From JAEHDI01 sp035455185 (lineage in GTDB: Bacteria; Acidobacteriota; Terriglobia; Bryobacterales; Bryobacteraceae): DNA of 19,092 nt. A program made the position numbers and the translations under genes. The stretch spans positions 1 through 19,092 of the forward strand of contig DATIFQ010000064.1 of assembly GCA_035455185.1 (NCBI GenBank), written 5' to 3'. Below, one piece after another: positions 1-7,318 of the stretch. The notes under the pieces are model-generated. The model was not told the DNA's origin and did no database searches. It saw only the letters and a program-made list of their open reading frames with translations. Numbering within the stretch: the stretch's first letter is position 1; each line of letters opens with the position of its first letter.

Positions 1-915
1 TACGTTTTGAGCGCGTGCGTGTCGGCCGATATTTGCCAGCGCTTCCTGCGCGACGCGGAAGACCGCCTGGTGAGCGCCGGGGGGCAAGCTCCCGTTGAGA
101 GGAAGCTTGCCGATCCGGAAATCGATTTGCGCGCCGGTGCGGAAACCGAGCGCTCCGCACTGGCGTTTCAGGGCTTCGACCAGGCCGGTGTTCTCCAGCG
201 GAGTCGCGCGAAGCTGATCGAGCATCGCCTCCATCTCGGCCATCGCCTCGCGCGCCGAGTTGCGGACTTCATCCAGCGCAGCTCTGGCGCCGGCGGAGTC
301 TTGGTCAAATCGCACCTGCGCGGTTGCGGCCGCAGTCTGCACTACGAAGATCTGCTGCTTGATGGAGTCGTGCAACTCCCGCGCCAGCCGGCTGCGTTCC
401 TCACGGCTTGCGGCCTGCCGGATCTGTTCCTCATATTGGGAGCGCAGCCGGTCCGTGTGAGATCGGTTGGCGCGGCCGAAGAGGCTGGTCAGCGGTGAGA
501 ATGGGGTTACTGAGTCACTCTCCGCGGTCCGCCACAGGTAGAGGAACACCAGGAGGATGCAGTTGAGCACCGCGGCAGGCAACTCCGCGGGCAGAGGACT
601 CCAGACGGCATCCTGCTGAAGAAGCACGACGACGAGGATCACGGCGTGTCCTGCGGCGATCCAAAGCAGACCACGGCGTCTGGATCCGGGATCCGGCACC
701 GTCGCGAGCGCGGCGGAAAAACAACCGGCAGCAACCAGCATCGACCCCAGCACCCGGATCAGCGACGCCCTGATCGAAAGTTCCGCGGCAGGGCCTCCGC
801 CGAGCCACATGGGACCCCAGGCGATCAGCAGAAAGCCTGCAAACCAGGCGAGGGCAGCGTACGCCCAATAGACGATGCGCGTGTCGACCGCATCGGCCCG
901 TTGTCTCGTCCACAT
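1..915 (-). CDS. Sensor histidine kinase, HisKA_3 (NarX/DesK-like) type, C-terminus cut by window edge
   Basis: This is the N-terminal 305 codons of a membrane sensor kinase read from an ATG at 915; the frame is still open at base 1. Four hydrophobic segments at about residues 16-38, 50-72, 82-105 and 112-130 form a membrane sensor. A short linker follows, then the HisKA_3 dimerisation/phosphoacceptor helix with ERSRLARELHDSI, where His182 is the expected autophosphorylated residue. The last part, EALANIGRHA (291-300), is the N-box of the HATPase_c domain; the G boxes lie outside the window. Family knowledge: such kinases phosphorylate NarL/LuxR-type response regulators, often encoded just downstream, which here would be off the left edge. 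The signal sensed is unknown. The ATG has a GAGGGC immediately upstream, a poorly spaced SD. A palindrome lies 59 bp upstream (974-989). The two small membrane genes to the right share its strand. Confidence 0.88.
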   Translation of the reverse strand, partial: MWTRQRADAVDTRIVYWAYAALAWFAGFLLIAWGPMWLGGGPAAELSIRASLIRVLGSMLVAAGCFSAALATVPDPGSRRRGLLWIAAGHAVILVVVLLQQDAVWSPLPAELPAAVLNCILLVFLYLWRTAESDSVTPFSPLTSLFGRANRSHTDRLRSQYEEQIRQAASREERSRLARELHDSIKQQIFVVQTAAATAQVRFDQDSAGARAALDEVRNSAREAMAEMEAMLDQLRATPLENTGLVEALKRQCGALGFRTGAQIDFRIGKLPLNGSLPPGAHQAVFRVAQEALANIGRHARAQNV

Positions 916-973
916 GCCCTCAGTCTACGGCTGCGCCGCGAGTTCCACATCACGCAATGGACCGAGTAGAGCA

Positions 974-989
974 TCCCCCGTTTGGGGGA
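974..989. promoter_or_regulatory. Palindrome upstream of the sensor kinase, possible operator
   Basis: TCCCCC-GTTT-GGGGGA gives perfect 6-bp arms around a 4-nt centre. It lies in the 103-bp gap between the small membrane gene (ends at 1019) and the kinase start (915). No T-run follows on the minus strand, so an intrinsic terminator is less likely than a protein-binding site. Autoregulation by the partner response regulator is an inference only. Confidence 0.35.
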
Positions 990-1018
990 GGCTCCGACCG
1001 GGCCGGGGCTGCGAAGTT

Positions 1019-1270
1019 CTACAGAATTCCGCCGCCAATCGCAAGGCGGAAGATGCCAAAGACGGTCGCGACGCCGCAGCAGACAACGCCGACGGTAGCG
1101 CCGGTGCGGTTGCCATCGTTCGCGGTGGCGAGCGCGACGATGCTCACCACAAGGCCCACCACCGAGAACGGGATGTTGAGCCAATTCAGCGACCCGAGAC
1201 AAGGGAGAAACGCGACGATCATTCCGAGGATCGCCAGGATACCCCAGACCATGCTCACGACCTGCAACAT
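1019..1270 (-). CDS. Small multi-pass membrane protein, unknown function
   Basis: An 83-residue, almost entirely hydrophobic protein with about three membrane spans (residues 5-25, 30-50 and 57-80), separated by the polar stretch TANDGNRTG. The start is well supported: ATG at 1270 has an AGGAGGT SD nine bases upstream. The sequence resembles short DUF4190-like membrane proteins, but I cannot assign a family with certainty. It overlaps the end of the DUF2752 gene by 16 bp (1255-1270), and its SD lies inside that gene, so the two are probably translationally coupled. Such pairs occur commonly in bacterial genomes without a known function. Confidence 0.75.
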   Translation of the reverse strand: MLQVVSMVWGILAILGMIVAFLPCLGSLNWLNIPFSVVGLVVSIVALATANDGNRTGATVGVVCCGVATVFGIFRLAIGGGIL

Positions 1271-1614
1271 TTGTTTGCTCTACCTCCTGGAGGAACCGGC
1301 CGCAGCATGGTAATCGCGAAGACGACGCTATTGATCGCGAAAAAGACATACAGCACAGGCCCGGCCCTGTTTGCGGACCATGCACCAGATGCGTCGCCGC
1401 GCGAGAACCGGAGAAAGCTGCGAGTCAAGCCACATGCCGGGCATTCACGGTTGTATTTCGCTTTCCATTCACAGACGGGCGTCCAACCGGCGATTTGTTT
1501 CTCTGCGAACAGCCACGGGGCGGCCAGCAGTGCGGCGCCCGCGAGGCTGAGTATCATCCACACGATTGTTAGAGACAACCGTACCTGCTGCCGGGCTGGC
1601 ATTGGGCGATTCAT
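1255..1614 (-). CDS. DUF2752 membrane protein
   Basis: A 119-residue protein if started at the ATG at 1614; an in-frame GTG at 1641 would add nine residues. It has two hydrophobic segments (about 13-33 and 85-103). Between them is the DUF2752 signature CPACGLTRS (residues 58-66), with a further Cys at 48, on the presumed luminal or cytosolic loop. DUF2752 proteins are small two- or three-span membrane proteins of unknown function, common in Acidobacteria and Bacteroidota. The tail ends in KCCRS, adding a second cysteine pair. The gene overlaps the next small membrane gene by 16 bp, indicating a bicistron, and is divergent from the glycosyltransferase at 1684. Confidence 0.85.
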   Translation of the reverse strand: MNRPMPARQQVRLSLTIVWMILSLAGAALLAAPWLFAEKQIAGWTPVCEWKAKYNRECPACGLTRSFLRFSRGDASGAWSANRAGPVLYVFFAINSVVFAITMLRPVPPGGRANKCCRS

Positions 1615-1660
1615 GAACGGCTCGCCCGCGCAGTATATCACCCCGTCACGCGCAACGGGC

Positions 1661-1679
1661 TGATAGACTCAAGAGAGTC
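1661..1679 (+). promoter_or_regulatory. Possible extended -10 and small inverted repeat before the glycosyltransferase
   Basis: TGATAGACT (1661-1669) fits an extended -10 (TGnTAnnnT). It overlaps the inverted repeat GACTC-AAGA-GAGTC (1666-1679), which ends four bases before the ATG at 1684. I find no convincing -35. The short distance would leave a very short leader. Confidence 0.25.
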
Positions 1680-1683
1680 AGGT

Positions 1684-2661
1684 ATGTTGTCCATCGTCAT
1701 TCCGATTCACAACGAGGAGCCGTCGATTCTTCCGCTGTACGACCGGCTCACGGCGGTGCTCGAGAAGATCCATAGGCCATACGAGATCATTTTCATCGAT
1801 GACGCGTCTAGCGACCGCAGTTTCGACTTGCTGGCCAACCTTGTGGAGACCGACGGGCGGCTGAAGGTGATCCGGCTGCGCCGGAATTTCGGCCAGACCG
1901 CCGCGCTGGCGGCCGGCTTCCACGAGGCAGAGGGGGACGTGATCATCTCGATGGACGGCGACCTCCAGCACGACCCGGACGACCTCCCGGCGCTGCTCGG
2001 TAAGATCGACGAGGGCTACGACATCGCGAGCGGCTGGCGGAAACAGCGGGTGGACAACGCCGTAACCCGAAAGATTCCGTCGCGGATCGCGAACTGGCTG
2101 ATGGCGAAGGCCTCGGGGGTGGACCTTCACGATTTCGGGACGACCTACAAGGCCTACCGAGCAGAAGTGCTGAAGGACATCAACCTGTACGGCGAGTTGC
2201 ATCGCTTCATCCCGGCGCTGGCGAGTTTTTATGGCGCGCGTGTGGCCGAAGTGCCGATCCGAAACACGCCGCGGGCAACCGGAGGATCACATTACGGGCT
2301 GAGCCGTACGTTTCGAGTGCTGTTCGACATTATCACCATCAAGTTCCTGCTGAAGTATTTCACGCGGCCGATGCATTTCTTCGGTAAGCTCGGGCTGGCG
2401 GGGACCACAGTTGGCGGATCGATTCTGGCGTACCTGTTCGTTCACAAATTGATGGGCGGACACATCATGACCGAGCACGGACCGCTGATGGTGCTGGGCG
2501 GGTTGCTGTTGCTGGCGGGCTTGATGATGTTCACCACGGGCTTGCTCGGAGAGGTGCTGATCCGGACGTACTTCGAGAGCCAGGGTCGCCGCATCTATGC
2601 GGTCCGGGAGATCCGCACCCGCCGGAAGCCGCCGGTCAAGGAGAAGGACCGGCCGGCGTGA
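1684..2661 (+). CDS. Polyprenyl-phosphate glycosyltransferase, GT2 family (GtrB/DPM1-like)
   Basis: A 325-residue membrane-anchored GT2 enzyme. The N-terminal GT-A domain starts with LSIVIPIHNEE, followed by the DDASSD motif (residues 39-44) and the nucleotide/metal-binding motif SMDGDLQHDPDD at about residue 91. Two C-terminal membrane spans (about 232-255 and 265-290) are followed by the GEVLIRTYFESQGR segment typical of bactoprenol-linked transferases. Family knowledge: these enzymes move a sugar from a nucleotide donor to undecaprenyl phosphate on the inner leaflet, supplying flippase-dependent decoration of O-antigen, teichoic acid or lipid A. The sugar cannot be told from sequence. Start is the ATG at 1684 with AGAGAG/AGG upstream. 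It stands alone on plus, converging on the TrmB-like gene. The lipid carrier it uses would come from the uppS product at 8619-9452. Confidence 0.9.
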   Translation: MLSIVIPIHNEEPSILPLYDRLTAVLEKIHRPYEIIFIDDASSDRSFDLLANLVETDGRLKVIRLRRNFGQTAALAAGFHEAEGDVIISMDGDLQHDPDDLPALLGKIDEGYDIASGWRKQRVDNAVTRKIPSRIANWLMAKASGVDLHDFGTTYKAYRAEVLKDINLYGELHRFIPALASFYGARVAEVPIRNTPRATGGSHYGLSRTFRVLFDIITIKFLLKYFTRPMHFFGKLGLAGTTVGGSILAYLFVHKLMGGHIMTEHGPLMVLGGLLLLAGLMMFTTGLLGEVLIRTYFESQGRRIYAVREIRTRRKPPVKEKDRPA

Positions 2662-2683
2662 AGCGGGCGGTAGAGCGCCCGGA

Positions 2684-2711
2684 GGCAGACGACTGACTGC
2701 GATCGTCTGCC
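2684..2711. terminator. Hairpin between convergent genes
   Basis: GGCAGACGA (2684-2692) and TCGTCTGCC (2703-2711) form a perfect 9-bp stem with a 10-nt loop, in the 60-bp gap between the stops of the glycosyltransferase and the TrmB-like gene. A smaller GGGCG/CGCCC stem lies just before it (2665-2680). There is no T-run on either side, so efficiency as a bidirectional intrinsic terminator is uncertain. Confidence 0.5.
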
Positions 2712-2721
2712 CCAACCGAGC

Positions 2722-3540
2722 TTAGAAGTTCTGAGCGCGGTTCCAGTGGCCTTCGAAGAGACCTCTCATCGCCTCGCCGAGGCCTGGGTGATTGAACACG
2801 ACCGAGGTCCAGGTCGGCTTGGTGATTACCGGATCGAGCAGCGCGATTAAACCCTGTGAGCTATCGAACAACGCGAGTTTCAACGGAAGAGACGCAGCCT
2901 GACGAACCTCGACGCCGGCCGCCTGGTATTCGCCGAGCCGCTGCCTGTGATCTTCACTTAGCGTGCCCGCCTCCAGAAGCAGACGGCAGGCGACGCCGCG
3001 CCCGCGGGCCTCGCGTACGAGTTGTTCGTCGAGCGGGTCCACCGCGTAAGGCGGCCTTGAAAATTCAAGATATTCGCGCTGCACTTCGGCGAGCATGCGG
3101 CGGTATTGGGTGGCGGTTTGCGTCGGCTCACTCACGATTTGCAGGAAATCGAGGGTGCCGCGCCCGCCCTTCACCTCACAGTAGGCGGTGTTGAGGTCCT
3201 CGGTGAGGCCCGCCGCCATGCGTCCCTGCTCGGTGAGTTCGTGTTCGAGTTGATCGCGCTTGCGGGCCAGGTAGCCTGGGATGGCGAGACTTGGCTCCAC
3301 CGCCGAGAACAGCTTGGTTTTTTCCTGAACGACCTGCGCAAATCCTTTCTCGACGAGGCTGTCGAGCACTTCGTAGATCTTCTGCCGGGGCACATGGGCG
3401 CGAGCGGCCAGTTCGAGCGCCTTGAACCGGGGATGACCCACCAGCACCAGATAGGAGCGCGCCTCGTAGGCGTTGAGGCCGATCTGCTGAAGCCGCCGCC
3501 AGAACCGTTGGAAGTCAATCGCAGGAAGTTCTTCGTTCAT
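2722..3540 (-). CDS. TrmB-family transcriptional regulator
   Basis: A 272-residue protein. Residues about 10-85 form the TrmB winged helix: LQQIGLNAYEARSYLVLVG, then the recognition region HVPRQKIYEVLDSLVEKGF, with the characteristic VPRxKIYEVLxxLxxKG pattern. A predicted coiled coil (about 90-118) follows, as in TrmB dimers. The C-terminal half (about 140-265) looks like the phospholipase-D-like/ligand-sensing fold of TrmB proteins, with YLEFSRPPY and a later VVFNHPGLGEAM segment. TrmB regulators were first described as archaeal sugar-responsive repressors and are also found in Acidobacteria. The ligand here is unknown. Start ATG at 3540 has GAGG seven bases upstream. It is divergent from the AAA+/VWA operon, separated by 108 bp, so regulation of that operon is a reasonable but unproven inference. 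Confidence 0.85.
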   Translation of the reverse strand: MNEELPAIDFQRFWRRLQQIGLNAYEARSYLVLVGHPRFKALELAARAHVPRQKIYEVLDSLVEKGFAQVVQEKTKLFSAVEPSLAIPGYLARKRDQLEHELTEQGRMAAGLTEDLNTAYCEVKGGRGTLDFLQIVSEPTQTATQYRRMLAEVQREYLEFSRPPYAVDPLDEQLVREARGRGVACRLLLEAGTLSEDHRQRLGEYQAAGVEVRQAASLPLKLALFDSSQGLIALLDPVITKPTWTSVVFNHPGLGEAMRGLFEGHWNRAQNF

Positions 3541-3607
3541 TCAAGCCTCAGACCATTCACGATAGCAAACAGCCGCACTCCCGGGTGGGGGTGAAGGGGA
3601 GGCAGTC

Positions 3608-3616
3608 TGATACAAT
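3608..3616 (+). promoter_or_regulatory. Extended -10 promoter element for the AAA+/VWA operon
   Basis: TGATACAAT matches an extended -10 (TGnTAnnnT with TACAAT as hexamer). It would start transcription near 3623, giving a leader of about 26 nt before the ATG at 3649. No good -35 is visible, which is tolerated with an extended -10. Confidence 0.4.
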
Positions 3617-3648
3617 CACGGGTAAGAGCACTCTGGGGGTGCAACAAC

Positions 3649-5142
3649 ATGACGGCGCACTGGGACCTCCCGCATACACTGGGCGCACTCCGGCGCAGCG
3701 AGTTTTCCGACGAGCGGATCGGGCGGCGCAGCGTGAAAGACGAACTGCGCGAGAACCTGATCGAGCGATTGGGGACCGGGGAGACGCTGTTCCCCGGCGT
3801 GGTCGGCTACGACGACACGGTCATTCCGCAGATCGTCAACGCACTGCTTTCGCGCCAGAACTTCGTGCTGTTGGGACTACGCGGGCAGGCCAAGACGCGG
3901 ATTCTCCGCATGCTAACCGGCCTGTTGGACCCGGCAACGCCCTGTATCGCGGGCTGCGAAATCCATGACAGCCCGTACCGTCCGATTTGCCGTCGCTGCC
4001 GGAACCTGGTCGAAGAGATGGGCGAGGAGACGCCGATCGCCTGGATGAAACCGGAGCAGCGATACGTAGAGAAGCTAGCGACGCCCGACGTAACGATCGC
4101 CGATATGCTCGGGGACATCGATCCCATCAAGGCGGCGCGGCAGGGCCATGACATTTCCGATGAGCTGACCGTCCACTACGGGCTGTTGCCGCGGGCAAAC
4201 CGGGGCATCTTCGCGGTGAACGAACTGCCCGACCTCGCGGGCAAGATCCAGGTGGGGTTGTTCAACATCATGCAGGAGGGTGACGTGCAGATCAAAGGCT
4301 ACCCCGTCCGGCTACCGCTCGACCTGCTGCTCGTGTTCACCGCGAATCCGGAGGACTACACCGCGCGCGGCAAGATCATCACCCCGCTTAAGGACCGTAT
4401 CGGGAGTGAAATCCGGACGCATTACCCGCTTTCCGTGGAGGACGGCCTGGCGATCACCCGGCAGGAAGCCTGGGTTCAGCGCCCAGCAACGGTGAAGGTA
4501 GAGGTGCCGGCCTACATCGCCGAGGTTGTCGAGCAGCTCGCGTTTATGGCGCGTGAGGACAAGCGGATCGACAAACGATCCGGCGTATCGCAAAGGCTGC
4601 CGATCTCGGCCCTGGAGAACGTAGTTTCGAACGCAGAGCGGCGCGCGTTGCGATCCGGCGAGGACCTTGCAGTGCCGCGCGTCCTCGACATTTATGCGGC
4701 GCTGCCCGCGATCACCGGCAAGCTTGAACTCGAGTACGAGGGGGAACTAAAGGGAGGCGAAACGGTGGCGCGCGAGCTGGTGCGAATGAGCGTCGCAAAG
4801 GTCTACACGACCTACTTCGATGGCGCGAACGTGTCGGCGATCGTCCAGTGGTTTGAGCTGGGTGGGACTCTGAAGCTGGACGAGCTCGCCTCTTCCGGCT
4901 CGCAAGTGACTCAACTTGGGTCCATTCAAGGACTGATGGACAGAATCGGGCTGTTGGGAATTCGCCCCGGCGCCGAAGACGCCGAGCGCGCTTCCGCCGC
5001 CGAGTTCATTCTCGAGGGTCTGTACGCCCACCGGAGGATCAGCCGCACAGAAGAGCGCGGCTTCTTCGCGGAAGAGAAGAAACGCGAACCGATTCCTCCG
5101 GAGCCGGGCCGGCGTCCCGGCAATCGCAGGCAATATAACTGA
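3649..5142 (+). CDS. MoxR/ChlI-like AAA+ ATPase
   Basis: A 497-residue AAA+ ATPase of the magnesium-chelatase-I/MoxR superfamily. Walker A is GLRGQAKT (residues 76-83). The Walker B position reads GIFAVNEL (186-193), with Asn-Glu where most relatives have Asp-Glu. Sensor 1 is FTANPEDY (230-237), and KDRIGSEIR (249-257) holds the likely arginine finger. Between Walker A and B sit four cysteines in the pattern C-x3-C-x10-C-x2-C (99, 103, 114, 117), a possible zinc site. Family knowledge: these ATPases pair with a VWA protein and act as chaperones in metal insertion or complex activation. ATG at 3649 has GGGGGTG upstream. The VWA gene starts 13 bp after its stop, so they form one operon. The client is unknown. 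A true Mg-chelatase role is unlikely, as no chlorophyll genes are near. Confidence 0.9.
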   Translation: MTAHWDLPHTLGALRRSEFSDERIGRRSVKDELRENLIERLGTGETLFPGVVGYDDTVIPQIVNALLSRQNFVLLGLRGQAKTRILRMLTGLLDPATPCIAGCEIHDSPYRPICRRCRNLVEEMGEETPIAWMKPEQRYVEKLATPDVTIADMLGDIDPIKAARQGHDISDELTVHYGLLPRANRGIFAVNELPDLAGKIQVGLFNIMQEGDVQIKGYPVRLPLDLLLVFTANPEDYTARGKIITPLKDRIGSEIRTHYPLSVEDGLAITRQEAWVQRPATVKVEVPAYIAEVVEQLAFMAREDKRIDKRSGVSQRLPISALENVVSNAERRALRSGEDLAVPRVLDIYAALPAITGKLELEYEGELKGGETVARELVRMSVAKVYTTYFDGANVSAIVQWFELGGTLKLDELASSGSQVTQLGSIQGLMDRIGLLGIRPGAEDAERASAAEFILEGLYAHRRISRTEERGFFAEEKKREPIPPEPGRRPGNRRQYN

Positions 5143-5155
5143 GGGGAGGCGCCCG

Positions 5156-6394
5156 TTGAGATCAATCCGGTATTCGCGCTACACCGGCGAGGATTTCGGC
5201 ATCAGCGCTGAGGATCTGCTCAACGCGCTTTCGGACTTCTTTCTTCGGAGCGGCTTCCAGCACGATCCCTACTCCTTTCAGGAATGGAACGAGAGCAGCC
5301 TCGAGAACCTCAAGGAGGCGATCCGGCGCGCGCTCGAACAGGGAATGCTCAGCAACGACGACCGCTTTGAGCAGATGATGCGAGCGCTCGAAAGCATGAC
5401 GCCCGAGCAACTCGACCAACTGCTCGAACGGCTGGCGCAGAAACTTGCCGACGAGGGCTATATCAACATCGAGCCACAGCCGGAAGCGCCGCGGGCCGGC
5501 ACGCTCGGCGACGGGCAGAACGAGCAGCGAATCCGAGTGGAAGTGACCGACAAGACGCTGGACTTCCTGGGGTACAAGACCCTCAAAGACCTGCTCGGCT
5601 CGCTTGGAAAGTCCAGTTTCGGCAGGCACGACACCAGGGAATTGGCGACAGGCGTCGAGGCGTCGGGGGCGGCCAAGCGCTACGAATTCGGCGACACTCT
5701 GAACCTGGACGTGTGCGCGACGTTGTTCTCGGCGATCCGGCGTGAAGGGCCGGGAGTGCCGCTGGCACTCGAGTATGAAGACCTGCACGTCCACCAGGCC
5801 GAGTACCAGAGCTCGTGCGCGACGGTTCTGATGCTCGATTGCAGCCACAGCATGATTCTTTATGGCGAGGACCGGTTCACGCCGGCGAAGAAGGTGGCGC
5901 TCGCGTTGGCGCACCTGATCCGCACGCAATACCCCGGCGACAGCTTGCGATGCGTGCTGTTCCACGACTCGGCCGAAGAGCTGCGCCTCAGCGAGTTGGC
6001 GCGGGTACAGGTGGGGCCGTACTACACGAACACGCGCGACGGGCTGATTCTGGCGCAACGGCTGCTGCGTCAAGAGAAGAAGGACATGAAGCAGATCGTC
6101 ATGATCACCGACGGGAAGCCATCGGCGCTGACGCTGGACGACGGACGGATGTACCGGAACGCATTCGGACTCGACCCGCTGGTGATCAGCCGGACACTCG
6201 AGGAAGTGAGCCGCTGCAAGAAACAAGGGATTCTGATCAACACCTTCATGTTGGCGAGTGACTACGGGCTAGTAGATTTCGTGCAGAAGGTGACGGCGTT
6301 GTGCCGTGGCAAAGCGTACTTCACCACTCCTTACACGCTCGGCGAGTACCTCCTGCTCGACTATATGAACCGGAAGACACGAACGATTCATTGA
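5156..6394 (+). CDS. VWA-domain protein, partner of the AAA+ ATPase
   Basis: A 412-residue protein started at TTG 5156, chosen because GAGGGGAGG (5141-5149) lies six bases upstream and no better start exists. The first 110 residues are acidic, helical and probably mediate partner contact. Residues about 222-390 form a von Willebrand A domain with an intact MIDAS: DCSHS (Asp228, Ser230, Ser232), a threonine candidate at 293 in YYTNTRDG, and Asp319 in ITDGKPSA. There is no signal peptide or membrane span, so it is cytoplasmic. Family knowledge: in MoxR-VWA and ChlI-ChlD pairs the ATPase ring works on a client through the VWA protein's metal-dependent adhesion site. The 13-bp spacing and strong SD argue for stoichiometric co-expression with the ATPase. 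No client gene is evident in the window. Confidence 0.9.
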   Translation: MRSIRYSRYTGEDFGISAEDLLNALSDFFLRSGFQHDPYSFQEWNESSLENLKEAIRRALEQGMLSNDDRFEQMMRALESMTPEQLDQLLERLAQKLADEGYINIEPQPEAPRAGTLGDGQNEQRIRVEVTDKTLDFLGYKTLKDLLGSLGKSSFGRHDTRELATGVEASGAAKRYEFGDTLNLDVCATLFSAIRREGPGVPLALEYEDLHVHQAEYQSSCATVLMLDCSHSMILYGEDRFTPAKKVALALAHLIRTQYPGDSLRCVLFHDSAEELRLSELARVQVGPYYTNTRDGLILAQRLLRQEKKDMKQIVMITDGKPSALTLDDGRMYRNAFGLDPLVISRTLEEVSRCKKQGILINTFMLASDYGLVDFVQKVTALCRGKAYFTTPYTLGEYLLLDYMNRKTRTIH

Positions 6395-6455
6395 GTCGAA
6401 CATCCCGCTTGCCGGCGCCTGCGCGCGGACGGACAATCGTGGTCGAAGAGGTGGA

Positions 6456-7280
6456 ATGAAAGCCACGCTCATTACCGCGGTGGCTTTGGCAGCCCTTTCC
6501 CTCGGGCAAGCGCAGCCCGTGATCGATGTGGGCGGGGTAGTGAACAACGCGAGTTACCGGAAGGCTGGCACGCCGGGATACGGGATCGCGCAAGGGTCAC
6601 TATTCGCGGTATTCGGAGAGAGGCTGGGGCCGACGAACTTATTCGTTGCCGGGGCCTGGCCACTCGGGGAGTCGCTGGCAGGAACGTCGGTGGAAGTCAC
6701 AGTAGGCGAGGTCACTCTCAAGGCGATTCCGGTGTATACGTCGGCACGGCAAGTCGGCGCGGTGCTCCGCTCGCACACGCCGGCGGGAGAAGGGACGATC
6801 GTCGTTCGTTACGACGGCGAGACAAGCGCTCCGGCCTCGATACGAATTGTTCCCCGCGCTTTCGGAATTTTCACGCAGAACTCAGCCGGCCATGGACCTG
6901 CGAATGCGCAGCAGGTTCGCGCGGACGCGAGGCGGCCGATGAACTCGGCGTCCGACCCAGCGCGCCCTGGCGAATTAGTCTGCCTCTGGGGGACGGGGCT
7001 CGGACCGGTGAGCGGAGACGAGGCGTCAGGGCCGCGACCGGGAGACATGGCCGTTGAGTTTAAGGTGCTCGTCGGAGACCGCCCAGCAGAGGTGGTTTAC
7101 CGAGGTCGCTCGGGGTGCTGCGCCGGCATCGATGAAGTCTACTTTCACGTACCGGAAGGCGTTAAAGACTGCGCGGCCCCAGTTGTTATCCGCAGTGGAG
7201 GGCACACAAGCAATCTCGCGACCCTGGCGGTCGCCGATGAACACGGAGTGTGCGGAAATCCGGCGTTTCGCGCGCCGTGA
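6456..7280 (+). CDS. Secreted protein of the acidobacterial TIGR03437 type
   Basis: A 274-residue exported protein. Residues 1-20 are a signal peptide with cleavage expected after the AQA at 18-20. The body looks like two beta-sandwich units of the TIGR03437 'Solibacter' type: first VVNNASYRKAG...GIAQGSLFAVFGERLGP, ending in APASIRIVPRAFGIFTQN, then a second copy from about 165 (RPGELVCLWGTGLGPVSG) to the end. The second unit has the cysteines of GCCAGIDE, KDCAAP and the C-terminal VCG, so disulphides are likely outside the cytoplasm. In Acidobacteria this domain usually sits at the C-terminus of large secreted proteins; here it makes up the whole protein. ATG at 6456 has AGAGGTGG upstream. 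It lies 61 bp after the VWA gene, possibly in the same transcript. Function unknown. Confidence 0.8.
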   Translation: MKATLITAVALAALSLGQAQPVIDVGGVVNNASYRKAGTPGYGIAQGSLFAVFGERLGPTNLFVAGAWPLGESLAGTSVEVTVGEVTLKAIPVYTSARQVGAVLRSHTPAGEGTIVVRYDGETSAPASIRIVPRAFGIFTQNSAGHGPANAQQVRADARRPMNSASDPARPGELVCLWGTGLGPVSGDEASGPRPGDMAVEFKVLVGDRPAEVVYRGRSGCCAGIDEVYFHVPEGVKDCAAPVVIRSGGHTSNLATLAVADEHGVCGNPAFRAP

Positions 7281-7305
7281 GGGCCAAGCTCCGCTCCCTC
7301 ACGGC
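7274..7305 (+). terminator. Hairpin terminator of the TIGR03437 gene
   Basis: GCCGTGAGGG (7274-7283) pairs perfectly with CCCTCACGGC (7296-7305). The 12-nt loop can itself pair AGC with GCT. The stem contains the TGA stop of the gene. A weakly T-rich stretch (TTTCCTATCCT) follows. It separates convergent genes and could stop transcription from both sides. Confidence 0.6.
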
Positions 7306-7318
7306 CGCGTTTCCTATC

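Noticed and set aside
875..1663. Plus-strand frame of 262 codons across the DUF2752/membrane-protein region
   Set aside because: It spans three minus-strand genes with good SDs and recognisable motifs; its own sequence is low-complexity and charged.
5162..6226. Long open frame on minus, antisense to the VWA gene (about 354 codons)
   Set aside because: It is a codon-bias shadow: Arg/His/Val-rich with no recognisable domain, while the plus frame has a complete VWA domain and a strong SD.
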